From: an uncultured Parabacteroides sp.
Lineage (GTDB): Bacteria; Bacteroidota; Bacteroidia; Bacteroidales; Tannerellaceae
NCBI GenBank assembly: GCA_949296075.1
Contig: CASFNG010000006.1
Coordinates: forward strand, 214,129 to 278,128
Direction of reading: 5' to 3'
Length of the DNA stretch: 64,000 bases
Shown: positions 8,470 through 17,943 of the stretch, piece after piece
How positions within the stretch are numbered: position 1 is the first letter of the stretch
Layout of the letters: every line of letters begins with the position of its first letter
The notes under the pieces: model-generated
Databases searched by the model: none
Seen by the model: the letters and a program-made list of their open reading frames with translations, nothing else
Told to the model about the DNA's origin: nothing
Translations under genes and position numbers: made by a program

Positions 8470-10146
8470 TTACGCGAAGAACAAGATCAGCAACTGCGCG
8501 GTCAAGACCCGCAAGAACATGGTCAGCGGATAGACCGTGGCGTAACCTACCGCGGGAGCGTCATTACCAGCGGTGGCGTTCGAGTAGGCCAACGCTGGCG
8601 GATCGGTCGTACTTCCGGCGATCAATCCCATCAACGTGAAGTAATTGACCTTATAGAAATAGCGCCCTATACAGCCGATAATCAGCAGAGGCACGGTAGT
8701 GATGATAAAGCCGTAGCCAATCCAGGCGAAACCTCCATTATTCACGATGGTATCCACGAAGCCATCGCCCGCGCTCAAGCCCACGCAAGCCAAGAACAGA
8801 GTGATTCCGATCTCGCGCAACATGAAGTTAGCGCTCTGGGTCGTATAGGTAATCAGCTTATAGTGGTACCCGAAACGGCTGATCAGGATCGATACGACCA
8901 GCGGACCTCCCGCCAACCCCAACTTGACAGGCTGGGGAATCCCCGGGATCGTGATAGGGATACTTCCCAATACGATACCTAAGGCGATACCGACGAAAAT
9001 GGTGATCAGGTTAGGCTCGTTCAAGCGCTTCATCGAGTTGCCCAGCACCTTCTCCACGTTGGACACAGCGGTTTCCGTACCGACCACGTTCACGCGGTCG
9101 CCCACCTGCAAGGTCAACCCCGGCGTAGCCACCAAGTCCACGCCGGCGCGGTTGATGCGGGTAATGTTGATCCCGTATAATTTCCGGAGCTTCAATTGCC
9201 CGAGCTTCTTACCATTCAGCTCCGGCTTCGTGATCAGGATACGCCGGTTGACGAACTGGCTCTCCATCCGGATCCACTGCTTACGCTCCATATCGATCTC
9301 CTCGCCGATAAAGGTCTTCACGGATTCAGCGTCTTGCTCGGTCGTGATCACGAAAATCTTATCCGACTCATGCAGCACGGTATTGGCGGAAGCGATCTCT
9401 ATCTGCTTGTTGTCGAAGCGCCATACCCTGGAGACCACGAAGTCGAGATGCTCCATCAAGCCGGACAACTCGCCGATCGTCTTTCCGAAAACGGCCGGGT
9501 TCTTCACGACCAAGGAGATCGGTTTCGCCTCATTCGCGTGAGAAGCCTCCTCCTTGTTCAAGTCCTCGTTCTCCTTATCGAAATTCACCCGGAACACATA
9601 GCGCACGAATATGATGGAAAGGATGATACCGATGACACCCAACGGATAAGCCACCGCGTATCCCAAGGCGATCGTATTGTCAGAGACGCCATACATATCA
9701 GAGAAAGCCTGCTGCGCGGCACCCAAGCCGGGCGTGTTCGTCACGGCCCCCGACAAGATACCTACCATCGTCGGCATCGGTATACCTGTCACGTAATGCA
9801 GGATAATGGCGATAGCCACACCGAGAAATACGATCCCGCAGGCCAGCATATTCAACGTGATCCCCCCTTGCTTGAAGGAAGAGAAAAAGCCCGGCCCCAC
9901 TTGCATACCGACCGAGTAAACGAACAAGATCAATCCGAACTCCTTGAAAAAGTGAATCACGTTATGATTGATCGTCAGGCCGAAATGACCTAAGATAATA
10001 CCTACAAACAGCACTAAGGTAATGCCAAGCGAGATCCCAAAAACCTTGATCTTCCCCAGCTGAATACCCACAGCGATGACGAAAGACAGCAAAAGGATGG
10101 AATGGCCTATACCTTCTCCCCATACTAACTCGTTAATCCAATCCAT
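8470..10146 (-). CDS. AspT/YidE-family putative transporter with two TrkA-C domains
   Basis: 558 residues. The architecture is diagnostic of the aspartate:alanine exchanger (AAE) family: about five N-terminal membrane helices, a cytoplasmic middle (about 190-380) with two TrkA-C ligand-binding domains, and about five C-terminal helices. Repeated family motifs are [13 protein letters not shown]-like (here [16 protein letters not shown]) and [11 protein letters not shown] near the end. AspT swaps aspartate for alanine; most members, including YidE, have no proven substrate. The ATG at 10146 is preferred over an upstream frame start at 10200 because a TAACTTTG promoter box lies at 10188-10195, inside the extension. 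Confidence 0.88.
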   Translation of the reverse strand: MDWINELVWGEGIGHSILLLSFVIAVGIQLGKIKVFGISLGITLVLFVGIILGHFGLTINHNVIHFFKEFGLILFVYSVGMQVGPGFFSSFKQGGITLNMLACGIVFLGVAIAIILHYVTGIPMPTMVGILSGAVTNTPGLGAAQQAFSDMYGVSDNTIALGYAVAYPLGVIGIILSIIFVRYVFRVNFDKENEDLNKEEASHANEAKPISLVVKNPAVFGKTIGELSGLMEHLDFVVSRVWRFDNKQIEIASANTVLHESDKIFVITTEQDAESVKTFIGEEIDMERKQWIRMESQFVNRRILITKPELNGKKLGQLKLRKLYGINITRINRAGVDLVATPGLTLQVGDRVNVVGTETAVSNVEKVLGNSMKRLNEPNLITIFVGIALGIVLGSIPITIPGIPQPVKLGLAGGPLVVSILISRFGYHYKLITYTTQSANFMLREIGITLFLACVGLSAGDGFVDTIVNNGGFAWIGYGFIITTVPLLIIGCIGRYFYKVNYFTLMGLIAGSTTDPPALAYSNATAGNDAPAVGYATVYPLTMFLRVLTAQLLILFFA

Positions 10147-10187
10147 GCAAAAACCTTTAAAAAACCTATTACCTATTAATAATGGCG

Positions 10188-10218
10188 CAAAGTTAGGCAT
10201 TTACTTTGTGTTTTACAA
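10188..10218 (-). promoter_or_regulatory. Promoter of the AspT/YidE-type transporter
   Basis: On the minus strand: TTG (10218-10216), 20 bases, then TAACTTTG (10195-10188). A near-complete Bacteroidetes promoter. Confidence 0.7.
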
Positions 10219-10255
10219 CATAACGTTTATATTTACGTTTTAAAAATCAACGCAT

Positions 10256-11059
10256 ATGAAAAAACTTTCTTGCACATTCTGGCTCTTTTTTCTAAGTGCC
10301 TCATTCTCTTTCGCTCAACAGGACACGGCGGTCATCAAGACGAACGTCGGCACAATGAAAGCCATCCTATATGACGATGTCCCCAACCATACCCGCACGT
10401 TCGTGGAACGAGCGAGACGAGGCGACTTCGACGGGACCTTGTTTACCCGCGTCTTGCCCGAATTCATGATCCAGGGAGGAGCCCCGGACTCGAGGAACGC
10501 CCCGGCTGGCGCGAGGTGCGGGTTCGGGGATCGCTCCGCCGAGATACCGCCCGAGTTCAACGATAAGTATTTCCATAAGCGAGGTGTCTTGGCGGCTCCC
10601 CGACAGCCGGACGACGTGAACCCGCAAAAGAAGTCGGACATGTCGCAATTCTTCATCGTGCAAGGAAAGATTTACCGGGAGACCGAGCTGGATACATTGG
10701 AGCGTGTGGCCAATTATCCCGCCCGCCAGAAGGCGTTAAAGGAGTTCTACGTACCCGTCCGGGCAGAGTTGAGCATGATTAAGATAAGTAATCGGCGGGA
10801 ATATATAAAAAGACTGCGAGGGATTAACGAAAAGATCGACTCCGTTATCCGGGCGACTCCCGGGCATCTATTGTTCACCAAGGAACAGCGAGAGGCCTAT
10901 ACGACCGTCGGCGGATGCCACCACCTGGATGGCGCCTACACGATCTTCGGGGAACTGATAGAAGGGTTCGACGTATTGGACAAGATAGCCAACCAGCCGA
11001 GAGACGCGTACGACCGTCCCAAGAAGGACATCCGCATCCAAAGCGTAACCATCGAATAA
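10256..11059 (+). CDS. Secreted cyclophilin-type peptidyl-prolyl isomerase
   Basis: 267 residues with a signal peptide (cleavage probably after SFAQ, residue 21). Cyclophilins catalyse cis/trans isomerisation of peptidyl-proline bonds; this one should act in the periplasm on folding proteins. Family features are TNVGTMKAILYDDVPNHT at the start of the domain, LPEFMIQGGAP, MSQFFIV, and near the end GGCHHLDGAYTIFGELIEGFDVLDKIA. A charged insert of about 65 residues (roughly 140-205) splits the fold, a feature I know from Bacteroidales homologues. The catalytic FxxxxPxFMIQGG arginine region is intact in outline. The downstream gene begins 12 bases later. Confidence 0.9.
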   Translation: MKKLSCTFWLFFLSASFSFAQQDTAVIKTNVGTMKAILYDDVPNHTRTFVERARRGDFDGTLFTRVLPEFMIQGGAPDSRNAPAGARCGFGDRSAEIPPEFNDKYFHKRGVLAAPRQPDDVNPQKKSDMSQFFIVQGKIYRETELDTLERVANYPARQKALKEFYVPVRAELSMIKISNRREYIKRLRGINEKIDSVIRATPGHLLFTKEQREAYTTVGGCHHLDGAYTIFGELIEGFDVLDKIANQPRDAYDRPKKDIRIQSVTIE

Positions 11060-11071
11060 CAAAGATATTAT

Positions 11072-11473
11072 ATGCTGAAAAGAGATTTTATCATGGTGCA
11101 GATCGAGGAGCTGGGCAAGGTGATCGCCCAGCTTGTCCTCAACCGCAATTCTAACGACGGGGCCCGTAAGAATCCGGAGCTGATCCAGTCGGTTTACACC
11201 TCCTTGAAGATAGACAGCCCGCTCCTCATGAAGACTTCCGCCGAGGAGCTGCGGAAAATACTCGACCGCGACGACGCTTGCGGGTTACAGCGCATGGAGC
11301 TGGCCGCAAAGACATTGATGGAGGAGAGTTATCTCGCTCCCGAGCCCCGGGAGATGCTTGCCAAGGCCAAGGAGTTACTGGAGTACGTCCAACGCAACGA
11401 CAGCACCTTCTCGTGGGAGCGAGTCACTTTATTAGAAGAGATCAGCCTTATCGAATCGGCTGTGGATCAGTAG
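11072..11473 (+). CDS. Uncharacterised small helical protein
   Basis: 133 residues, no signal peptide or membrane segment, predicted largely alpha-helical. It begins MLKRDFIMVQIEELGKVIAQ, which resembles the start of the DUF6483 family as I remember it; I cannot confirm that. It lies 12 bases after the cyclophilin gene and is probably cotranscribed. Its last 26 bases overlap the 3' end of the convergent GH43 gene. Function unknown. Confidence 0.7.
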   Translation: MLKRDFIMVQIEELGKVIAQLVLNRNSNDGARKNPELIQSVYTSLKIDSPLLMKTSAEELRKILDRDDACGLQRMELAAKTLMEESYLAPEPREMLAKAKELLEYVQRNDSTFSWERVTLLEEISLIESAVDQ

Positions 11474-12581
11474 TAGGCCCATCCACCGTCAACCGGCCGT
11501 TCTCGTCGATACGCATCTTGTCGATAAACACGACACGTTCGTCACCTGTCGCTTGGGTGCGGCCATGATAGACGCAGTACATTTGCTTCCCGTCTTTCGA
11601 CCACGTGACGCTATTGTGGCCTGTCCCGGTCACGATACCGCCTTTCTCCACGTTTTTCTCGAGCACCGGGTTGTTCGCCGCCTTCACGAACGGCCCAAGC
11701 GGGTCCCTTGAAACGGCATACCCTACCGCATAGTTCGCCCCGCCGAAGAAATTCGCCGAGTACATCATGTAGTACAGGCTATCCACCCGTAGCGTGAAAG
11801 AACCCTCCGTCCAGCGGCGTCCCACCTCTCCTTGGGTAACCGACCGGCTCTCCCACTCACTTTGAGGATCATCCAGCTTCACGGGCGGACGCAACAGAAG
11901 CACCGGTTCCCCGATCACGGCGGTCAGGTCCGGCGAGACCTCCACGCCATAGATCCAACTCTCCTCCACGGAATCGAACAGGCCCTTCTTCCGCGCCTCC
12001 TCTGCCACCTCGCTTTCTACCGGATGCTTATAGCAGCAACGGGAATAATACAAGTAGGTACGTCCCTCGGCATCCTCCACCAAATTGCCATCGATGATCG
12101 GGTATCCCGGATCGAACAGCGGCTTGTCCGAGAGTTCCTTGAAAGGTCCTGTCGGATGGTCGGCGACCGCCACGCCAATCCGGAAATTCTCCTCCTCATG
12201 AGTGGGATTATGCCGCCAATCCGCGCTAAACAACATATAGAACTTCCCGTTCCGCTCATAAACCTCAGGCGCCCAGAAGTTGGCAACCGCCCACGAATCC
12301 GGCGTATTGCCCCTATACACCTGCCCTTCTGGCTTCCAATTCACCAGATCGTCCGATGAATACGCGCAGAATCCGTCGACCGCCCCCGCGCCTGTCCCAT
12401 ACATATAATAACGGCCATCGGAAGCCAATAACACATAAGGGTCTCCGAATTTAACGGGTAACGGGTTCTGATAGGTCAATTCCCCCTTCTCCTCCGCGGC
12501 TTTCTTACCCGTACATCCCACTTGTAACGACAAAAGGGCGATCAAGCCATACATGATCGCCCTATCCTTCCTCATTCTCAT
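11448..12581 (-). CDS. Glycoside hydrolase family 43 lipoprotein
   Basis: 377 residues. A signal peptide with lipobox ending at C23 (SLQVGC) predicts a lipidated envelope protein. The mature part is a five-bladed propeller of the GH43 type: general base D47 in FGDPYVL, the pKa-modulating aspartate in IDGNLVED, and the general acid glutamate in TEGSFTL near residue 259. GH43 enzymes cut alpha-L-arabinofuranosides, beta-xylosides or related links; the substrate is not deducible here. No SusC/SusD or regulator genes are nearby, so it is an orphan outside a polysaccharide utilisation locus. It follows the FAD oxidoreductase by 15 bases. Confidence 0.88.
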   Translation of the reverse strand: MRMRKDRAIMYGLIALLSLQVGCTGKKAAEEKGELTYQNPLPVKFGDPYVLLASDGRYYMYGTGAGAVDGFCAYSSDDLVNWKPEGQVYRGNTPDSWAVANFWAPEVYERNGKFYMLFSADWRHNPTHEEENFRIGVAVADHPTGPFKELSDKPLFDPGYPIIDGNLVEDAEGRTYLYYSRCCYKHPVESEVAEEARKKGLFDSVEESWIYGVEVSPDLTAVIGEPVLLLRPPVKLDDPQSEWESRSVTQGEVGRRWTEGSFTLRVDSLYYMMYSANFFGGANYAVGYAVSRDPLGPFVKAANNPVLEKNVEKGGIVTGTGHNSVTWSKDGKQMYCVYHGRTQATGDERVVFIDKMRIDENGRLTVDGPTTDPQPIR

Positions 12582-12596
12582 TGTATATTCTCATTT

Positions 12597-14210
12597 TTAA
12601 GATAAAACCTGCACCCCTAAAAACGCGGCGACACCTTCCGCGCAATGCTCACCGTCGATAGCGGCCGAGACGATCCCTCCCGCATAACCGGCACCTTCCC
12701 CGCACGGGAATAATCCCTTGACCGAGACGTGCTGGCAACTTTCCCGGTCGCGCAAGATACGCACCGGGGCTGATGTACGAGTCTCCACCCCGATCAAAGC
12801 AGCCTCATTCGTCAGGAATCCTTTGGAAACCTTACCGAAATAGCGGAATCCGTCCCGCAAACGATCTGTCACGAAGCCCGGCATCCAAAAATGCAGAGGA
12901 GAAGCCAGCAATCCCGGCGTATAGGAAGATTCAGGCAGATCGAACGAGTTCTTTCCTCGAACAAAGTCATCCATCCGTTGGGCGGGCGCCGTTTGACGCA
13001 TATTCCCATTTAGCCAACAAATCTCCTCCAGCCATTCCTGAAAAGCCATCAAAGCCAATGGAGAATCCGCCCGTACTTTTTCTCCATTCCGACAAGTAAG
13101 TTCCTCTTTCCCCGTCAAAGCCGTGAAATCCTCCGGATGGATCTCCACGACCATCCCGGAATTAGCCCAACGAGAACCTCGGTTCGAGGGAGACATCCCA
13201 TTGACCACGACCTGCCTTGGGCCACTGGCCGCGGGAACCACAAAACCTCCCGGACACATGCAGAAGGAATACACGCCACGACCTCCCGCCTGTGTCACGA
13301 AACTGTACTCAGCGGCCGGAAGATATTTCCCTCGCCCCTCTTTATTATGATACTGGATTTGGTCGATCAGATGTTGCGGATGTTCCAAACGTACGCCAAC
13401 AGCGATTCCTTTCGCCTCAATCTGGATCTGCCGCTCATATAGATAATGATAGACATCCCGGGCAGAATGTCCCGTAGCCAGGATAACCGGGCCATAAAAC
13501 ACCTGACCTTTATTGGTCTCAATCCCAATGACTTCATTATCTCGCATGACAAAAGCATCCATTCGAGTCTCGAAATGAACCTCACCCCCGCAACTTTTGA
13601 TCCGTTCACGCATATTCTCAATCACACGTGGGAGCTTATCTGTCCCGATATGAGGATGAGCATCCGACAAGATGGAGGGACTCGCTCCATGCTGGCAGAA
13701 GATATTCAGGATTTTCTCCACCGATCCCCTCTTCTTGCTGCGGGTATATAGTTTCCCGTCCGAATAAGCACCGGCACCTCCCTCTCCAAAACTGTAATTT
13801 GACTCCCCGTTCACCTGATGATCCCGGCTGATCAAGGCAATATCCTTCTTACGTTCCCGCACATCTTTCCCACGTTCCACGATGATCGGGCGCAATCCCA
13901 ACTCGATCAAGCGCAAAGCGGCAAACAACCCTCCGGGACCTGCACCTACCACGATGACCGGCTTCCCGTCAGATACATCCCGATAGTCAATCGAGAGATA
14001 CTCAGGCCCTGTCGGGATCTCATCGACGAACGCACGTAACTTCAGGTTCACGAATACGGTACGCTGACGAGCATCTATCGAACGCTTCAGCACACGGACA
14101 GCCTCAATACGGGCTATATCTTCCCCTATCTCACGAGCGACGACCTTCTTGAGGGCCTGCTCATTAATCGCCTCTTCCGGTAAAATCCGGAGTTGTAGCT
14201 CCTTTATCAT
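12597..14210 (-). CDS. FAD-dependent oxidoreductase (NAD(P)/FAD-dependent dehydrogenase family)
   Basis: 537 residues, cytoplasmic. The first 75 residues are a small alpha/beta domain with RILPEEAINEQALKKVVA, followed by the dinucleotide-binding loop VVGAGPGGLFAALRL at about 87-101 and a second FAD contact, GVRLEHPQ, further on. The C-terminal PCGEGAGYAGGIVSAAIDG is the typical last FAD motif. This matches the widespread uncharacterised flavoprotein group (COG2509-like, as I recall) found in many anaerobes. Substrate unknown. It sits between radA and the GH43 gene on one probable transcript. Confidence 0.88.
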   Translation of the reverse strand: MIKELQLRILPEEAINEQALKKVVAREIGEDIARIEAVRVLKRSIDARQRTVFVNLKLRAFVDEIPTGPEYLSIDYRDVSDGKPVIVVGAGPGGLFAALRLIELGLRPIIVERGKDVRERKKDIALISRDHQVNGESNYSFGEGGAGAYSDGKLYTRSKKRGSVEKILNIFCQHGASPSILSDAHPHIGTDKLPRVIENMRERIKSCGGEVHFETRMDAFVMRDNEVIGIETNKGQVFYGPVILATGHSARDVYHYLYERQIQIEAKGIAVGVRLEHPQHLIDQIQYHNKEGRGKYLPAAEYSFVTQAGGRGVYSFCMCPGGFVVPAASGPRQVVVNGMSPSNRGSRWANSGMVVEIHPEDFTALTGKEELTCRNGEKVRADSPLALMAFQEWLEEICWLNGNMRQTAPAQRMDDFVRGKNSFDLPESSYTPGLLASPLHFWMPGFVTDRLRDGFRYFGKVSKGFLTNEAALIGVETRTSAPVRILRDRESCQHVSVKGLFPCGEGAGYAGGIVSAAIDGEHCAEGVAAFLGVQVLS

Positions 14211-14240
14211 ATCTATCTACTTAAAGCAAGGGAAGAAACA

Positions 14241-15611
14241 TCAGCCAAACAACTGACGAAATGCCTCCTCTACCTTCTTCACTTGCACGATTTGTATCTT
14301 GCTCTTTCCGGCATCAAAACCTTTCAAGTTGTTGTACGGGATAATAACCCGTGAGAATCCCAACTTCTCGGCCTCCATGATACGTTGCTCGATCCGGTTG
14401 ACCGGACGAATCTCTCCCGACAATCCTACCTCTCCAGCCACACAAACTCCCGGCTCGATGCTTATATCCAGACTGGAAGAGAGGATCGCGCTGATCACGG
14501 CCAAGTCGATCGCCGGATCATTCACCTTCAAGCCTCCGGCAATATTCAGGAACACATCTTTCTGGATCAGCTTGAAACCAGCCCGTTTCTCCAACACAGC
14601 CAGCAACATATTCATGCGCCGCAGGTCGAACCCCGTAGCGCTTCGCTGCGGCGTGCCATAAACAGCGGAGCTTACCAACGCCTGTGTCTCAATCAAGAAC
14701 GGGCGTATTCCCTCAATAGCGGCGGCGATCGTCACTCCGCTCAGCCCTTCATGATTCTGGGTCAGCAGCAACTCCGAGGGATTGCTCACCTCCCGAAGCC
14801 CATCCTGACGCATCTCATAAATGCCCAATTCCGCCGTACTGCCGAAACGGTTCTTGATGCTCCGCAAAATACGGTACATATAATGCTGGTCTCCCTCGAA
14901 TTGCAAGACCGTATCGACGATATGCTCCAGCACCTTCGGTCCGGCGATGCTTCCCTCCTTGTTGATATGCCCGATCAACAAGACCGGGACCCCGCTCTCC
15001 TTAGCGTACTTCAAGATAGCGGCGCTGCACTCGCGCACCTGGGAGACACTGCCGGGCGACGACTCCACCACCTCCGTGAAGATCGTCTGTATAGAGTCTA
15101 TAACCAATAAGTCTGGCTGAATGTTCGCGGCTTGCGCGAATATCTGTTCTAAATGGGTCTCGCAGAGGACAAAACAATTCGGGTTATCATGCGACAGACG
15201 ATCCGCCCGCAACTTCAATTGACGGCTGCTCTCCTCGCCCGACACGTATAAGGTTCGCAAGCCTGGCAGACGCAACACGGTCTGCAAGACCAAGGTCGAT
15301 TTACCTATTCCCGGCTCTCCTCCCAGCAAAACCAAGGAGCCCTTCACCAAGCCTCCGCCCAATACCCGATTCAACTCGGCGTCGCGCAGATCGATGCGAG
15401 CCTCCTCTGTCGCCTCGATGTCGCGCAGCAACACCGGACGCACTTTCTTATCTTCCGGAAATCCGGGCATCGGTCGTTTAGCGACCGGTTCTTTCGCCAC
15501 GATCTCCTCCACATACGTATTCCACTCTCCACAGTTCGGGCATTTTCCAAGCCATTTAGGGGAGTCGGCGCCACAGTTGGAGCAGACATACACCGTCTTA
15601 GTCTTAGCCAT
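14241..15611 (-). CDS. radA: DNA repair protein RadA
   Basis: 456 residues. RadA is a RecA-like ATPase that drives branch migration during recombination. The N-terminal zinc finger has C10, C13, C24 and C27. Walker A is GGEPGIGKS at about 97-105, the RadA-specific KNRFG motif is near residue 253, and the C-terminal third is a Lon-protease-like domain without the protease active site. Length is typical. It follows the isoaspartyl peptidase gene by 29 bases. Confidence 0.97.
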   Translation of the reverse strand: MAKTKTVYVCSNCGADSPKWLGKCPNCGEWNTYVEEIVAKEPVAKRPMPGFPEDKKVRPVLLRDIEATEEARIDLRDAELNRVLGGGLVKGSLVLLGGEPGIGKSTLVLQTVLRLPGLRTLYVSGEESSRQLKLRADRLSHDNPNCFVLCETHLEQIFAQAANIQPDLLVIDSIQTIFTEVVESSPGSVSQVRECSAAILKYAKESGVPVLLIGHINKEGSIAGPKVLEHIVDTVLQFEGDQHYMYRILRSIKNRFGSTAELGIYEMRQDGLREVSNPSELLLTQNHEGLSGVTIAAAIEGIRPFLIETQALVSSAVYGTPQRSATGFDLRRMNMLLAVLEKRAGFKLIQKDVFLNIAGGLKVNDPAIDLAVISAILSSSLDISIEPGVCVAGEVGLSGEIRPVNRIEQRIMEAEKLGFSRVIIPYNNLKGFDAGKSKIQIVQVKKVEEAFRQLFG

Positions 15612-15640
15612 TCTTATCTTTTATCCTTTCCAAACATTCA

Positions 15641-16636
15641 TCACTCACCCACCACGACGATCTTGGTGCCGATCCCGCAGCCCTTCTTCACCTCCGGATT
15701 CCCTTTCTCCTTATATAAGAAGCCGCGGAACATCCCGCCACTATTATAAGGCATGGCGAAATTACCGTTTTTATCCACGGCGATCAAGCCTCCGTTGCCG
15801 GCATTCGTATTGAGTTCCGTATGGATGATGTGATCCGCCGCCTGTTCTAAGCTCTCACGCAAATATTTATAGCGAGCGCAGAGATTGAAAGCCACCGCAT
15901 GACGGATAAAATACTCCCCATGCCCCGTGCAAGATACCGCACAGCTATTATTATCGGCATAGGTACCCGCGCCGATCACGGGAGCGTCACCTATACGTCC
16001 CCAGCGCTTCTTGAACATACCACCCGTACTGGTACCAGCGGTCAGGTTGCCCCGCTTATCCAGCACTACGCAGCCTACGGTCCCATTCTTCTTGCTCTCC
16101 CGCTTCAACTCCTCGATCCATTTCATGGTCTTGGGGGTAGCGAAATAGCTATTATCCTCCACCATATCCAATCCTTGCTCACGGGCGAACGCCTCAGCCC
16201 CCGCCCCGCTCAACATCACGTGCTCGGATTTCGTCATCACGGCATAAGCCGCGTCGATCGGGTGCTTCACCAATTTCAGGCCTGCCACGGCCCCGGCACT
16301 CAAGTCCTCGCCCCTCATGATAGCCGCATCCAGCTCGAAGGTACCTTCCGCCGTGCAGGTCGCCCCCACACCGGCATTGAACAAGGGATTATTCTCGAAA
16401 TAATGGATCACCGCCAGCACGGCCTCCGTACCTTCCCCTCCTTCGGAAAGGATCTTATCACCTATCATCAAAGCCGAGTCGAGCGCCGCGTAATACCGGG
16501 CCGAGCGTACCGGATCCGCCTCCACGCCGGTCATGGCTCCGGCGCCACCATGTACAACGATCACGTACTCCCGCTCCTGCGCGAACGCGAGGGAAGAGAG
16601 CATGACTGCCGCCAATACGATCATTTGTCTTATCAT
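15641..16636 (-). CDS. Secreted isoaspartyl peptidase / L-asparaginase (Ntn hydrolase, type III)
   Basis: 331 residues. Plant-type asparaginases cleave isoaspartyl peptides and asparagine after self-cleavage. A signal peptide (to SLAFAQ, about residue 19) sends it to the periplasm. The mature part opens with VVHGGAGAM; the autocleavage site is the T186 of NGTVGC, which becomes the N-terminal nucleophile; AGTSTGGMFKKRWGRIGDAPVIGAGTYA-type sequence follows. The ATG at 16636 is chosen over an upstream start at 16669 because a TATTTTTG promoter box (16667-16674) overlaps that upstream start. First gene of the radA-FAD-GH43 string. Confidence 0.93.
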   Translation of the reverse strand: MIRQMIVLAAVMLSSLAFAQEREYVIVVHGGAGAMTGVEADPVRSARYYAALDSALMIGDKILSEGGEGTEAVLAVIHYFENNPLFNAGVGATCTAEGTFELDAAIMRGEDLSAGAVAGLKLVKHPIDAAYAVMTKSEHVMLSGAGAEAFAREQGLDMVEDNSYFATPKTMKWIEELKRESKKNGTVGCVVLDKRGNLTAGTSTGGMFKKRWGRIGDAPVIGAGTYADNNSCAVSCTGHGEYFIRHAVAFNLCARYKYLRESLEQAADHIIHTELNTNAGNGGLIAVDKNGNFAMPYNSGGMFRGFLYKEKGNPEVKKGCGIGTKIVVVGE

Positions 16637-16666
16637 ACCATCGAGTTTTTTTAGTTCATTGCTTGC

Positions 16667-16674
16667 CAAAAATA
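16667..16674 (-). promoter_or_regulatory. Promoter -7 box for the asparaginase-radA gene string
   Basis: Minus strand reads TATTTTTG, matching TAnnTTTG, 31 bases before the chosen ATG. Confidence 0.55.
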
Positions 16675-16709
16675 GGATAAATATCCCAATAAACCTACAC
16701 TCAAGGGCA

Positions 16710-16746
16710 TAAAGAAAGACGTAACCCCCTAAGGGATCACGTCTTT
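16710..16746 (-). terminator. Terminator of tatC
   Basis: AAAGACGT (16715-16722) pairs with ACGTCTTT (16739-16746), with an inner CCC/GGG pairing. On the minus strand it ends in TTTCTTTA, about 35 bases past the tatC stop. Confidence 0.7.
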
Positions 16747-16779
16747 TGGGATGCTATAAATCTTGATTCCGTTATCTTG

Positions 16780-17601
16780 TCATTCCTCCGCGGAATCCTC
16801 GTCCTCCTCATCCTCCTTGGGAGCCTTCTTGACGAAGAACGCGCTCAACTCGTACAACCCATACAGCGGGAAGAACACGATACCCAGCGTAAACGGGTCG
16901 CTACTCGGGGTAATGAACGCCGCGGCGATCAGCAACCCGACGATGGCATGGCGCCTGTACTTATGGAAAAACGAGCGGTTCAACAAACCGATTTGCGACA
17001 ACAGCCACGATACCAACGGCATCTCGAACACGACTCCCATCACGAATATCAACATCAAGAAGTTATCCATGTAGGAATCCAGCGACACCTGCTCCGTGAT
17101 GGCCGCGCTCAACTCGTAAGTCGCCAAGAAACGCAGGGTCATCGGGAATACCAGGAAATAGCCAACCGCGCATCCGATGAAGAACATGATCGTCCCGAAC
17201 AGGAACACCCAGCGCACGCTCTTCTTCTCGTTCTCGTAAAGCGCCGGGCTCACGAACTTCCACACCTCCCACATCAAATAGGGGAACGTCAGCAACAAGG
17301 CCAGCCAGAAAGAGGTGGTCATGTGCGTGAAGAACTGCGACGCGAGCTTGATATTGACAATCTCTACGTGAAAATCGTCGTTACAGAAATCAGGCAAGAA
17401 CGAGAAATGGGAACTGATCTTGCACATCTCCCGGTAAACGATAAAGTCGGAGCCGCATGGTGCCATCACCACATTGTCGAACAGCCACGGCATTACCGCG
17501 AAACCGGCGATCGCGAAAATAAAGAGCGCTAAGATAGAACGAAATAAAGTCCAACGAAGTTCTTCCAGGTGATCCCAGAATGACATCTCATCTTGTTGCA
17601 T
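16780..17601 (-). CDS. tatC: Twin-arginine translocase subunit TatC
   Basis: 273 residues. TatC is the polytopic receptor that binds twin-arginine signal peptides of folded cargo. Six hydrophobic segments are visible; the N-terminus MSFWDHLEELRWTLFRSI contains the family's conserved cytoplasmic HLEELR motif, and an FPYLMWEVWKFVSPALYENEKK stretch carries the conserved F..P and E-K features. A region of about 45 residues between helices 1 and 2 is longer than in E. coli. The acidic C-terminal tail is EEDEDSAEE-like. It follows tatA by 6 bases. Confidence 0.96.
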   Translation of the reverse strand: MQQDEMSFWDHLEELRWTLFRSILALFIFAIAGFAVMPWLFDNVVMAPCGSDFIVYREMCKISSHFSFLPDFCNDDFHVEIVNIKLASQFFTHMTTSFWLALLLTFPYLMWEVWKFVSPALYENEKKSVRWVFLFGTIMFFIGCAVGYFLVFPMTLRFLATYELSAAITEQVSLDSYMDNFLMLIFVMGVVFEMPLVSWLLSQIGLLNRSFFHKYRRHAIVGLLIAAAFITPSSDPFTLGIVFFPLYGLYELSAFFVKKAPKEDEEDEDSAEE

Positions 17602-17607
17602 CTTCCT

Positions 17608-17805
17608 TTACTTCTTGTCCGTATCGTCGTCTATCTTGATATCGTCTTCCAGACCTTTTACGCCATCCTTGAAATTCTTCACGCCCTTACCGATACCTTT
17701 CATCAGCTCAGGGATCTTCTTACCGCCGAAAAGCAACAACACGATAATGGCGATGATAATGATCTCGCCAGTCCCTAAATTACCTATAAACAACAATTCA
17801 TTCAT
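17608..17805 (-). CDS. tatA: Twin-arginine translocase subunit TatA
   Basis: 65 residues. A single N-terminal membrane helix ([24 protein letters not shown]) with the hallmark FGGKKIPEL hinge is followed by an amphipathic helix and a charged, acidic tail. TatA oligomers form the passage for folded proteins. No tatB is present between tatA and tatC, the minimal TatAC arrangement. Probable Tat cargo in this window is the TIM-barrel lipoprotein at 55044-55946. Confidence 0.94.
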   Translation of the reverse strand: MNELLFIGNLGTGEIIIIAIIVLLLFGGKKIPELMKGIGKGVKNFKDGVKGLEDDIKIDDDTDKK

Positions 17806-17848
17806 GATATTATAAAATTAGTCATTAAAAAGTCCTCTTTCGTGGGCA

Positions 17849-17856
17849 CAAAGATA
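17849..17856 (-). promoter_or_regulatory. Promoter -7 box for tatAC
   Basis: Minus strand reads TATCTTTG, matching TAnnTTTG, about 44 bases before the tatA ATG. Divergent from the fabD promoter. Confidence 0.55.
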
Positions 17857-17896
17857 CGATTTGAAATGAATAATAGCCCCTTTCTGCCAAATTTAT

Positions 17897-17904
17897 TACC
17901 TTTG
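17897..17904 (+). promoter_or_regulatory. Promoter -7 box for fabD
   Basis: TACCTTTG, an exact TAnnTTTG match, 40 bases before the fabD ATG at 17944. It lies inside the possible longer open frame from 17842, which argues against that earlier start. Confidence 0.6.
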
Positions 17905-17943
17905 CACCGTCTTAAAAAACTGAAATTAAAAAGAATTAGAACG

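Noticed and set aside
9196-9993. 265-codon plus-strand frame
   Set aside because: Opposite the AspT/YidE-type transporter; His/Asp/Arg-rich shadow of a membrane-protein gene.
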